This document shows positions 33,490-41,165 of a DNA stretch of 55,589 nucleotides, piece by piece. Location: contig NZ_RDBP01000037.1 of the NCBI RefSeq assembly GCF_008042045.1, forward strand, positions 187,949-243,537. Direction: 5' to 3'. The notes below the pieces were generated by a model that made no database searches, was not told where the DNA came from, and saw nothing but the letters and a program-made list of their open reading frames with translations. Origin of the DNA: Streptomyces sp. T39 (GTDB taxonomy: Bacteria; Actinomycetota; Actinomycetes; Streptomycetales; Streptomycetaceae). A program made the translations under genes and the position numbers. Numbering within the stretch: the first letter of the stretch is position 1; every line of letters begins with the position of its first letter.

Positions 33490-34986
33490 TCACTGCGACC
33501 CGCGGAAGCCGGATCCCTCGACGATCAGACCGGACACCAGCGCCCCGGACATGCCCGCGTGGGCCAGCCCGCCGCCCGGGTGGGCCCAGCCGCCCGCGAA
33601 GTACAGCCCGGGCAGGGGCGAGGTGTTGGAGGCGGGCAGCAGGGCCCCCGCCGCGCCGGCCAGGGCGGGCGGCGGGACCACCGGCGAACCCGTCGCGGCG
33701 CGGATGTCGTCCGGTGTGCGCACCTCGCGCCACAGGATCCGGTCGCGCAGCCCCGGGACGGCCGCCTCCGCCGTCGCCACCATCAGCTCGGCCACATCGG
33801 GGCCCGCCTCCGCCCACGACGCCCTGGCGGCGGGCACGGCGGGGACCGTCGCGGTCAGCGTGACCGGCTCATGGGCGTCGTCGGGCCGCAGCAGCGGATC
33901 GTCCGGGCGCAGCACCGTCACCGTGGGCCGCGGTGCGACCCGTCCGGCCGCGACGGCGTCCCACTCCCCGGCGGCGTCCGGCGCGTGCACCACCGTCCGG
34001 TGCGCCGCGTCCCCGGGGCGGCCGCCGCGCAGCGCGAGCAGCACGGTCACCCGGCCCGTCCGCACCGGCGACTGCCAGTGCGGCCACTCGTCCTGCCGCT
34101 CCCACGCGACGACCTGCTCCTCGTACAGCGACGGGACGGGGGCGCCGGAGACCACCGCGTCCGCCTCCACCGGGCCCTCGACGCCGGTCTCGACGCCCAC
34201 CGCGCGGCCGTCGCGCGTCATGACGCCCGTCACCGCGCAGTCGAAGACGAAGCGCACCCCGCGCGCCAGGCACCTCTCGTACACCGCGTCGGCGAGTGCG
34301 CGGATGCCGCCCGCCACGTACCAGGAGCCGAACGTCTGCTCCATGTAGGGCAGCACCGCGGCGGAGGCGGGCGCGGTGCGCGGATCGAGTCCGTACGCCG
34401 TGGCATGGGAGGCGAGGAGCGCCGCCAGACGCGGGTCGCGCAGCTCGCGGTCGCCGATCTCGCCGAGCGTGCGCGCACCGCGCCGCAACAGGCCCCGGCG
34501 CAGGGCCGGATACGGGTCGTCGTGGCCGAGCGTGCCGCCGGCCGGCCGGGGCTCCTCCAGCAGCGGACGCCGCGAACGCTCCCACGCCTCGCGGGCCCGG
34601 CCGAGGAACTCGCCCCAGCGCTCGCCCGATCCCGCACCCAGCGCGGTGTCCAGGGCGGAGACGACGCCCGCGCGGGAGGCGTTCGGCAGGGCGACGGAGG
34701 TGCCGTCGGCGAAGACGTGCCGGCTCGACGGGTCCACCTGGGTCAGTGTGACGGTGCGCTCCAGCGGCTCCTTGCCCGTCTTGACGAAGAAGTCGCGCCA
34801 GACGGCCGGGAGATGCAGCAGACCGGGGCCCGTGTCGAAGCCGAAGCCCGCACGGGTGAAACCGCCCACCGAGCCGCCGTGGGCCGCCGAGCGCTCGTAC
34901 ACCGTCACCCGGTGGCCCGCCGTGGCCAGCCGGGCGGCCGTCGCCATCGCGCCCATCCCCGCGCCGATCACCGCAATCCGTGCCAT
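33490..34986 (-). CDS. phytoene desaturase-like FAD/NAD(P) oxidoreductase
   Basis: A 498-residue CrtI-family flavoprotein. The N-terminal motif RIAVIGAGMGAMATAARLATAGH binds FAD, followed by YERSAAHGGSVGGF and DTGPGLLHLP. The C-terminal motif GLYFAGGWAHPGGGLAHAGMSG is typical of CrtI-type desaturases. No phytoene synthase or other carotenoid gene is nearby, so the substrate may not be a carotenoid. It is convergent with the Tyr-rich membrane protein gene. Confidence 0.87.
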   Translation of the reverse strand: MARIAVIGAGMGAMATAARLATAGHRVTVYERSAAHGGSVGGFTRAGFGFDTGPGLLHLPAVWRDFFVKTGKEPLERTVTLTQVDPSSRHVFADGTSVALPNASRAGVVSALDTALGAGSGERWGEFLGRAREAWERSRRPLLEEPRPAGGTLGHDDPYPALRRGLLRRGARTLGEIGDRELRDPRLAALLASHATAYGLDPRTAPASAAVLPYMEQTFGSWYVAGGIRALADAVYERCLARGVRFVFDCAVTGVMTRDGRAVGVETGVEGPVEADAVVSGAPVPSLYEEQVVAWERQDEWPHWQSPVRTGRVTVLLALRGGRPGDAAHRTVVHAPDAAGEWDAVAAGRVAPRPTVTVLRPDDPLLRPDDAHEPVTLTATVPAVPAARASWAEAGPDVAELMVATAEAAVPGLRDRILWREVRTPDDIRAATGSPVVPPPALAGAAGALLPASNTSPLPGLYFAGGWAHPGGGLAHAGMSGALVSGLIVEGSGFRGSQ

Positions 34987-34995
34987 GCCCCGACC

Positions 34996-35316
34996 CTATC
35001 GACCGGGGCGGGCGCTCATCGCCCTGGCCCGCGCCGGACCGCCCTGCCCGGCAGGGGTCTCCCCTTCCGGCGCTGTGCCCGGCGTCGCGGGAACCGCCGG
35101 ATCCGGGACGCCGGGAGGATCTGAGCGCGGTGGAACCGCCCGGCACCCCCGGGCGGCGATCCGTGCGTCGGTGCGCTGCGACGGCTCCGGCACCTCGTCG
35201 CCGACGCCGGTCGCGCCGAGGACACCGAGGAGCAGGACGACCGCGCAGGCGTTGAGCGCGCCGGCCCGGCCGCCGGCGAGGAGGAGGGGGAGTACGGACA
35301 CGGACGCGATCGTCAC
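34996..35316 (-). CDS. possible small membrane protein
   Basis: A 106-residue open frame whose first about 40 residues form two hydrophobic helices (VSVLPLLLAGG and NACAVVLLLGVLGATG) followed by a Pro/Arg-rich tail. GTG 35316 has no clear ribosome site. The hydrophobic part looks like real membrane protein sequence, but the tail looks like out-of-frame GC-rich DNA; this may be a short or decayed gene. Confidence 0.35.
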   Translation of the reverse strand: MTIASVSVLPLLLAGGRAGALNACAVVLLLGVLGATGVGDEVPEPSQRTDARIAARGCRAVPPRSDPPGVPDPAVPATPGTAPEGETPAGQGGPARARAMSARPGR

Positions 35317-35354
35317 CAGTGCCCCCGCGCGCGGGTGGGGACCGGGACGAGTGC

Positions 35355-35370
35355 CTGAGTATCCGTACTC
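35355..35370. promoter_or_regulatory. TGAGTA/TACTCA palindrome with flanking GAGTA boxes
   Basis: TGAGTA and TACTCA flank a 4-bp centre. Two more GAGTAGGGG boxes follow within about 65 bp on the + strand. The cluster lies just upstream of the possible small membrane gene and could be its operator. The remainder of 35371-35593 is GC-rich with no gene seen. Confidence 0.4.
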
Positions 35371-35593
35371 AGCCGCCCAGGTGAGTAGGGGTGCGGATGG
35401 CCCGCGACCTGCGCGGACGGAAGAGTAGGGGGCACGGCAGGGGGGCGGCTCCGCACCGGCGGCACGGGGCGCCGGAGCGGGACGCACCCCGGCCGTGACG
35501 GGGAGAACGGCCGGAGAGCCCACGACCACGGGGGAACAACGGGGGGACCGGGCTCTTCGGACCAGGGGGACAACGGGGAACAACGGGGGTGTA

Positions 35594-35642
35594 CGCCGCA
35601 GGGGCCCGGACCGGTCGGTGACCGGTCCGGGCCCCTGCGGCG
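35594..35642 (-). terminator. 23-bp perfect hairpin after tetR
   Basis: Stem 35594-35616 pairs perfectly with 35620-35642 around a 3-nt loop, 22 bases beyond the TetR stop. It would end the ATP-binding/YhgE/TetR transcript. Confidence 0.8.
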
Positions 35643-35663
35643 TCGCCGGGCGGGAGCCGGCCG

Positions 35664-36278
35664 TCAGTCGCGGCGTCCGCTCACCCGCCCGTGCAGCAGC
35701 AGCGAGAGCGCACCGTGCACATCGTCCAGCGACCGCTCCCGCTGGAACGCCTGCCAGTCCAGGGCGGCCACCAGCACCATGCCGACCAGGGCGGCGGCGG
35801 TGAGCGGGATGTCGATCTCCTCGCTCAGCTCACCCGACCCGACGCCCTCGCGCAGCACCGACTCCACGACGGCGACGGCCTCCTGCCGGACCACCAGCAG
35901 CGTCGACTGCCAGGCCCGGTTGGTGCGCCACAACTCCGCGACGTAGAGCTGGGTGAACGCCGGATAGCGGTCGATGAACACCAGGCCCGCGCGGATCATC
36001 CCGTCCAGCGCCTCGACGCTGGTCCCGCCGCGCTCCGACGCCTCGTCGGCGGCCTCCCGCAGGGACGCCGTCAGCAGGCCGACGCCATGGCGGAGCAACT
36101 CCTCGAAGAGCTCGGTCTTGCTCTTGAAGTTGTAGTAGACCGTGCCCTTGGCGACCCCGGCGCGCTCGGCGATCTCGTCCACCGTGGTGGCGGAGAACCC
36201 CTGCTCGGCGATGAGGGTCACCGCGGCCTCGTAGAGCTTGGCCCGGGTCGCCCGGCGTCTGGTGCTGCTGCTGTCCAT
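35664..36278 (-). CDS. TetR-family transcriptional regulator
   Basis: A 204-residue regulator with the TetR helix-turn-helix TVDEIAERAGVAKGTVYYNF around residues 33-52 and a hydrophobic ligand domain after it. It ends the three-gene operon behind the YhgE/Pip protein (about 30 bp gap). The palindrome upstream of the operon is its probable operator, implying self-repression relieved by a ligand. Confidence 0.92.
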   Translation of the reverse strand: MDSSSTRRRATRAKLYEAAVTLIAEQGFSATTVDEIAERAGVAKGTVYYNFKSKTELFEELLRHGVGLLTASLREAADEASERGGTSVEALDGMIRAGLVFIDRYPAFTQLYVAELWRTNRAWQSTLLVVRQEAVAVVESVLREGVGSGELSEEIDIPLTAAALVGMVLVAALDWQAFQRERSLDDVHGALSLLLHGRVSGRRD

Positions 36279-36307
36279 GAGGTCGATTCTCACAGGTCGC
36301 GCGAGGC

Positions 36308-38395
36308 TCACAGGCTCAGCTCCGGGTGGAGCCGGTCCAGTGTCCACACCTGCCGCCGGCGGGCCGACAGGGCGGTCAGCGCGAGCGCCGCCGCGGTGAA
36401 GGCGGTCAGGACCGCCACCGCCTGCCACACCGGACCGAGCCCGCCGCCCGTGATCAGTCTGCGCAGCGCCTCCACCACGTAACTCATCGGCAGGAACGGG
36501 TGGATCGCCTGGAAGAACGCGGGGCTGGTCTGCACGGGGTAGGTGCCGCCCGCGGAGGTCAGCTGGAGCATCAGCACGGCGAGCACCAGGATCCGGCCGG
36601 CCGCCCCGAAGCGGGCGTTGAGCCACTGGACGATCGCGGTGAAGCAGCACGTGACCAGGGTCAGGAAGGCGACGGTGCCGGCCGCCCGTGCGGCCCGCAG
36701 GCCGATTCCCCAGTGGAGCACCGCCATCAGCGCGGCGACCTGGAGCACCCCGACCGCCGCGACCGGCAGCCAGCCCGCCAGCGCGATCCGCCAGGCGGAC
36801 GCGCCCGCCGCGAGGGCCCGCCGGTTGAGCGGCTGGATGATCATGTAGGCGACCATCGCGCCCACCCACAGGGAGAGCGGGATGAAGTACGGCGCGAAGC
36901 CGGTGCCGTAGTTGGGGGCCTCGTGCAGGGACTGCGACGCGAGCCGGACGGGGTCGGCCATCACCTCGGTGCGGCGGTCGCGGTCGTCCTTGTCGTAGTC
37001 GGGGATCCTCCCCACGCCGTCGCCCAGTCCGTCGGCCAGCTCCGCGGAGCCGCCGGAGAGCTGGAAGAGGCCGCCGTTCAGGTCGCCCGCGCCCTTCTTC
37101 AGCCGGCCCACCCCGCCGTCCAGATCCGCGGAGCCGGTCCGGGCGGTGGTGAGTCCGGTGTGCAGGGTGTCGGCGCCGCCGGCCACCTTCCGGGCGCCGT
37201 CGTTCAGCTCGTTGATCTTGCCGACCGCGTACTCCAGGTCCTCGTCCAGCCGGGGCGCCCGCTTCGCGAGATCGCCGGCCTGCTTCTCCAGCTTCCGCAG
37301 GTGCCCGTCGAGGGTCTTCAGATCGCCCTTGCTGTTCGAGACCAGGGCGTTGACGTCGTCGGCGACGGCGGCGACATCGGCGGCCGTGACCTCGGCCCGC
37401 TCCAGAGCGGGGCAGAACGACGGGTCGGGCAGCACGTTCTCCTCGCACCGGGTCCGGTACATCGCGCTCAGCTCGTCCGCCGACTCGTGGGCGAGCTTGG
37501 CACTGCCCGGCGCGGTCCGCACCAGGACGTCGAGGTTGTGGCGCACGGCCCGCGAGGAGTCGGCGACCAGCCGCGCCGTGTCGCCGATCGCCTTCCCGTT
37601 GTCCTTCACATACGGGCGGACCTGGTCGGCCACGCCGTTGACCTTGTCCGCGAGCTGCTGGGTGCCGGTCGCGACCTGGCGGGAGCCGGTCTCCAGCTGG
37701 GCGGCGCCCTTGTCCAGACGCTTGAGGCCGGCGGCCAGCTTCCCGCTGCCGGCCTTGGCGTCCTTCAGCCCGTCCGCCAGGTCCTGCGAGCCCTTCTTCG
37801 CCTTGCCGACGCCGTCCTTCAGCTGGTCGGCGCCCTCGGCGGCCTTCGCGGTGGCGTCGTGGATGTCGGAGAAGGAGATGAAGATGCGGTCGAGGAAACC
37901 GCGCGAGGCGTTGGTCGACGCCGCCGTGCGCACCTCGGCGAACACCGTCCGCGATATCTGGCCGACGATGTAGTTGTTCGCGTCGTTGGTCCGCACCTGG
38001 AGCGCGCCCGTCTCCGGGCTGTCACCCGAACTGGAGGCGATCCGGCGGCTGAAGTCCTCGGGCATCGTCAGCGAGAGGTAGTACGTGCCGTCCTCGACGC
38101 CCTCGCGCGCCTCGGCGGCGCCGACCTCGTGCCACTCGAAGACCTCGCTGTCGCGCAGGCCCTCGGTGATCTCGTCGCCCGCGCGGACCGTCCGGCCCGC
38201 GGCGGTCGCCCCCCGGTCGTCGTTGACGAGGGCGACCGGGATCCGGTCGAGACGGCCGTACGGGTCCCAGAAGGACCACAGGTACAGCGCTCCGTAGAGC
38301 AGTGGCAGCAGCAGCACCGCCACGAGCGCCGCACGCGGCAGCTTCCCCCTGCCGAAACGCTTCAGCTCAAGCGCGGCCAGTTTCGGCGAGCGCAT
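36308..38395 (-). CDS. YhgE/Pip-type ABC-2 membrane protein
   Basis: A 695-residue membrane protein. One N-terminal helix (about 22-45) is followed by a large extracytoplasmic region of about 400 residues containing heptad-like repeats (KKGSQDLADGLKDAKAGS, DGARKVAGGADTLHTGL), then five or six C-terminal helices ending in ALALTALSARRR. This is the architecture of YhgE/Pip proteins related to phage infection protein and ABC-2 permeases. The start overlaps the ATP-binding gene by 29 bp. It is probably the permease partner of that protein; the cargo is unknown. Confidence 0.9.
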   Translation of the reverse strand: MRSPKLAALELKRFGRGKLPRAALVAVLLLPLLYGALYLWSFWDPYGRLDRIPVALVNDDRGATAAGRTVRAGDEITEGLRDSEVFEWHEVGAAEAREGVEDGTYYLSLTMPEDFSRRIASSSGDSPETGALQVRTNDANNYIVGQISRTVFAEVRTAASTNASRGFLDRIFISFSDIHDATAKAAEGADQLKDGVGKAKKGSQDLADGLKDAKAGSGKLAAGLKRLDKGAAQLETGSRQVATGTQQLADKVNGVADQVRPYVKDNGKAIGDTARLVADSSRAVRHNLDVLVRTAPGSAKLAHESADELSAMYRTRCEENVLPDPSFCPALERAEVTAADVAAVADDVNALVSNSKGDLKTLDGHLRKLEKQAGDLAKRAPRLDEDLEYAVGKINELNDGARKVAGGADTLHTGLTTARTGSADLDGGVGRLKKGAGDLNGGLFQLSGGSAELADGLGDGVGRIPDYDKDDRDRRTEVMADPVRLASQSLHEAPNYGTGFAPYFIPLSLWVGAMVAYMIIQPLNRRALAAGASAWRIALAGWLPVAAVGVLQVAALMAVLHWGIGLRAARAAGTVAFLTLVTCCFTAIVQWLNARFGAAGRILVLAVLMLQLTSAGGTYPVQTSPAFFQAIHPFLPMSYVVEALRRLITGGGLGPVWQAVAVLTAFTAAALALTALSARRRQVWTLDRLHPELSL

Positions 38396-39491
38396 CGGCC
38401 GCCCCCTCCTCGGTCGTGTCCTGCTCGTCGGTGGTGCGGGTGGTGGTGCCGGTACGGGCGGCGGCCGGGCCGGCGCCGGCGTCGTCCCGGGCGGCGGCGG
38501 TGCCCGCGTCGCTCACGTCCTGGGCGGCATCGGTGCCCGCGTCGCTGACGTCCCGGGCGGCGGCGGTGCCCGCGTCGCTCACGTCCCGGGTGACGCTGTC
38601 GCCGCCGTCCGCGGTACCGGTACCGGGGCCGCCGGCGTCCGCGGCGGCGGTGCCGCTGGCGGGGCCGTCGGCTTCCGGGGTCTCGTCGGCGTCCGTGGTG
38701 GCGGGGCCCGGGGGCGCGGTCCCGGTGCCGGCGGGCCCCTCGTCCCCGCCGGCACCGGTGGTCTTCGTCGTGGCCGCCCCGGGCTCCCCGGCGCGGACCA
38801 CCACCGCTCCGGCGCCCCGGGGCGCCTGGCTGCACACGGCCAGCACGGTGATCCCCGAGTCGGCCACGGTGCGCAACAGCTCCCATGCCTCCGCGCGTTC
38901 GGCGTCCGACAGCTTGAGATCCGTGTCGTCGACGGCCAGCAGCCGCGGCCGGCCGACGAGGGCCAGCGCGACGCACAGCCGGAGCTCCTCCAGGCGCTCC
39001 AGGTCGCGTACGGCCGTGCGTCCCTGCTTCGGGAGGGTCTCCAGGTCGAGGCCGGCCGCCGACAGCGCCTCGCCGACCCGTTCCCCGGCCTCGGCCCTGG
39101 TCGCGCGCGGGTGGAGCAGGGCGCGGAACGGGCCGCCGAAACGCCGCTCGAGCAGGGCGCGTTCCCTCAGGTGCTCGGCGACGGTCAGCGCCGGGTCGAG
39201 GTCGGTGACACCCGGCACCGGGCCGAGCGCGCTGATCCGGCGGACCGCCGCCATCCTGCGCGGCAGCGCAAGACCGGCGACCTCGGCGCGGCCCTCGCAC
39301 GGGCGCATCCGGCCGGTGAGGGCGAGCAGCAGAGAGGTGCGTCCGGAGCCCGAGGGGCCCTCCAGCGCCACCAGCGTGCCCGCGGGGACATCCAGATCCA
39401 TGGAGCGGAAGGCCCACCCCCTGGGCCCTCTGAGCCCCAGCCCCTCGGCCGTGACGGCCGCTCCCCGGATGTTCTCCACGGTGCCCACCAC
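38367..39491 (-). CDS. ABC-type ATP-binding protein with repeat-rich tail
   Basis: A 374-residue protein. Residues about 1-220 are an ABC ATPase: Walker A GPSGSGRTSLL (Arg in place of Lys), and RPRLLAVDDTDLKLSDAER as a Walker B/D-loop region. The canonical LSGGQ signature is absent (LERLEELRLCVALAL is in its place). Residues about 240-374 are low complexity, including an 11-residue repeat DVSDAGTAAAR. Start GTG 39491 has GGGAG six bases upstream. Operon with the YhgE and TetR genes. Confidence 0.82.
   Translation of the reverse strand: MVGTVENIRGAAVTAEGLGLRGPRGWAFRSMDLDVPAGTLVALEGPSGSGRTSLLLALTGRMRPCEGRAEVAGLALPRRMAAVRRISALGPVPGVTDLDPALTVAEHLRERALLERRFGGPFRALLHPRATRAEAGERVGEALSAAGLDLETLPKQGRTAVRDLERLEELRLCVALALVGRPRLLAVDDTDLKLSDAERAEAWELLRTVADSGITVLAVCSQAPRGAGAVVVRAGEPGAATTKTTGAGGDEGPAGTGTAPPGPATTDADETPEADGPASGTAAADAGGPGTGTADGGDSVTRDVSDAGTAAARDVSDAGTDAAQDVSDAGTAAARDDAGAGPAAARTGTTTRTTDEQDTTEEGAADALAETGRA
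38500..38590. repeat. 33-bp tandem coding repeat
   Basis: GTGCCCGCGTCGCT recurs at 38500, 38533 and 38566, a 33-bp period encoding 11-residue DVSDAGTxAAx units in the tail of the ATP-binding protein. The copies differ by a few bases. Confidence 0.85.
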
Positions 39492-39516
39492 CCCCTGCTC
39501 CCGCACTGCACTGTTT

Positions 39517-39536
39517 TGCACTGACTGGTCAGTGCA
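39517..39536 (-). promoter_or_regulatory. TetR-type operator
   Basis: TGCACTGACTGGTCAGTGCA has perfect 9-bp arms around a central TG. It lies 26 bp upstream of the ATP-binding-protein start. Further partial copies (GCACTGCACTG) lie between it and the gene. This is the likely binding site of the TetR protein of the same operon. Confidence 0.8.
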
Positions 39537-39569
39537 GAAACTACCCCTGGACGACCTTCCGGGGCAAAG

Positions 39570-39574
39570 CCGGG
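39570..39574. repeat. left target-site duplication CCGGG
   Basis: CCGGG directly abuts the left TGT end of the transposon and is repeated at 45322-45326. Five bases is the duplication size of Tn7-family elements. Confidence 0.88.
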
Positions 39575-39600
39575 TGTCCGGTCCTCGTGAACCTGGCGGA
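39575..39600 (+). repeat. left terminal inverted repeat
   Basis: Begins TGTCCGGTCCTCG and ends TGGCGGA. It matches the right end read inward at 17 of 26 positions. It contains the first of the TGGCG(A/G)A boxes. Confidence 0.85.
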
Positions 39601-39662
39601 TGTGCACCGAACCTGGCGAAGTGTCCGCTTCGCGTACCGCTGGAGTTGGCGAAGGTGGCGAA
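39589..39662 (+). promoter_or_regulatory. left-end transposase-binding repeats
   Basis: TGGCGGA/TGGCGAA boxes occur at 39594, 39614, 39647 and 39656. The first two lie in GAACCTGGCG(G/A)A copies exactly 20 bp apart. This is the arrangement of TnsB-type binding sites at a transposon end. The rest of 39663-39926 shows no gene that I can support. Confidence 0.75.
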
Positions 39663-39926
39663 GGGTGCGGCCTCAGAGGATCGAGACGTGGTCGTCACTG
39701 GCTTTCGCTGCTCGAACCCCCAGGTCACAACTGTCCATCCGCTCCCTGCGGCCTTGGGTGCTCCGATGGGTCGTGCCGGTACGATCGCTCGCGCGCGTGC
39801 CGCCGTGGCGGAGTTGGTCTACGGCTCTGCGCGCCCACGGCCGACACGCACACCAGCGCGCGTACAACGTCACTTTCGGATGGGGCGACGGGTTCTGAGC
39901 ACCAAGGCCAAAGCAGAGGGGGCGAT

Positions 39927-40298
39927 TTGACGTTCGAGGTGTTGAGGTCCGCTCTGGCCCGGAACGGCTCCATCAGCGGGCCCGCGGCCTTGGCTGCTCT
40001 GCTGTCGGGCGCGCGGTGGGAGGTGCCTTCGAATACGGCTTCGGCCCGCTCGTTGTGGGCGATCTGGTGCGACCGGCTGGACATGTTGGTGGAGACGGGA
40101 GAATCTGATCCGAGTCTGCTGGAGAGCCTGGCTCAGGCCGTGGACGGGCTCCACGATGCAGGAGACTCACGGGTGTACATGGCCACGGTGATCGACCCGC
40201 CACGCCGGTTTCACGTCTACCTCTCAGAGGACCTCGCCCACTGTGTCGGGGCGTGGGAGGGCCGAGTGAACGAGCAGGCTCCCCGAACGGCGACCTGA
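39927..40298 (+). CDS. unknown protein carried at left end of the transposon
   Basis: A 123-residue open frame from TTG 39927 (GAGGGGG upstream; GTG 39939 is an alternative). The sequence is soluble and helical in the first two-thirds (ALARNGSISGPAALAALLSG, LWAIWCDRLDMLVETG), with a beta-like end (MATVIDPPRRFHVYLS). I recognise no domain. It is oriented like the tns genes and lies between the left end and a second set of TGGCGAA boxes, so it may be cargo or an accessory factor. Confidence 0.6.
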   Translation: MTFEVLRSALARNGSISGPAALAALLSGARWEVPSNTASARSLWAIWCDRLDMLVETGESDPSLLESLAQAVDGLHDAGDSRVYMATVIDPPRRFHVYLSEDLAHCVGAWEGRVNEQAPRTAT

Positions 40299-40316
40299 AC
40301 CGAGGCGGCCAGATCT

Positions 40317-40377
40317 TCCTGTGAGAACTGGCGAACCATGAACCGCTCGTCCCGGTGAATCTGGCGAAGGTGGCGAG
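40317..40377 (+). promoter_or_regulatory. internal cluster of transposon-end boxes upstream of tnsA
   Basis: TGGCGAA occurs at 40329 and 40362 and TGGCGAG at 40371, preceded by TCCTGTGAGAACTGGCG that resembles the left end TCCTCGTGAACCTGGCG. It ends 32 bp before the tnsA ATG. It could let TnsB repress its own operon or be a relic of an older left end; no TGT terminus is found at the expected distance. Confidence 0.65.
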
Positions 40378-40409
40378 CAAGGTGGTTCGTAGCTCGCCAC
40401 CGTGGAGGC

Positions 40410-41165
40410 ATGGGTGCGGTTCTGAGATCAGTGACCGGGGGCGTCCCTTCTCCGGGCGCTGGGTTCGAGGTGGCATACATCGACGGGGACGGTGGTGAAC
40501 ACCGCGTAGACCTGTGCGACGTGGCGGCGGTTCCGTTCGAGGGCTGCCGCCCGGTGAGGTCGTTCCCGTCGTGGAAGGGCCAGCGCAACTATCCGGGGTT
40601 GTGGTGGGCGGCCACGCTCGGCCGGCACGTCGGGTACGAGTCCTGGCTGGAACGGGATCACGCGATGCTGTTGGACTTCGACCAGCAGGTCACAGCATTC
40701 GCGTCGCAGCCGATGTGGCTGTTCTGGACATCCGGCGGGCGCCGCCGCTCGCACGCTCCGGACTGGTTCGCGCGAAAGGCGGACGGCACCGGGCTGGTCG
40801 TGGACTGCCGGCCTCTGAACCGGATCAAGCCACGGGACGCGGAGGCGTTCGCCGCGACTGAGCGGGCCTGCCGGGAGATCGGTTGGGAGTTCCGTCTGTC
40901 CGGGGCGCCCGACGGCATCCTGCTGGCAAACGTTCGCTGGCTGGCGGGATATCGGCATCCTCGCCATCTAGTAGGCGCCGTCGCGGACCGGCTGCTTGGC
41001 GCCTTCGGCCACGAGAGAGCCTTGCGTGACGGGGTGGAGCGGGTGGGCGATCCGATCGCGGTCCTGCCGGTGCTGTTCCATCTGCTGTGGTCAGGGCGCC
41101 TGGCGGCGAATCTGTCCGTACTTCTGGGCGAGTACACCCTGGTCCGCAGGGCGGAGGCGGAGTGA
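40410..41165 (+). CDS. tnsA: TnsA-like transposase endonuclease
   Basis: A 251-residue protein that would cut the 5' ends of the element in a cut-and-paste reaction. The PD-(D/E)XK-type core shows Glu77 in YESWLERD, Asp118 in HAPDWF and Asp132/Arg134 in LVVDCRP; Arg replaces the usual final Lys, which I recall as common in actinobacterial TnsA-like proteins. Length is close to Tn7 TnsA (273). Its stop overlaps the tnsB start by one base (TGATG). Confidence 0.88.
   Translation: MGAVLRSVTGGVPSPGAGFEVAYIDGDGGEHRVDLCDVAAVPFEGCRPVRSFPSWKGQRNYPGLWWAATLGRHVGYESWLERDHAMLLDFDQQVTAFASQPMWLFWTSGGRRRSHAPDWFARKADGTGLVVDCRPLNRIKPRDAEAFAATERACREIGWEFRLSGAPDGILLANVRWLAGYRHPRHLVGAVADRLLGAFGHERALRDGVERVGDPIAVLPVLFHLLWSGRLAANLSVLLGEYTLVRRAEAE

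Noticed and set aside
39587..39898. Arg/Trp-rich open frame just inside the left transposon end
   Set aside because: It overlaps the transposase-binding boxes, lacks a start signal and has an implausible composition for a protein; it is an open frame by GC bias.
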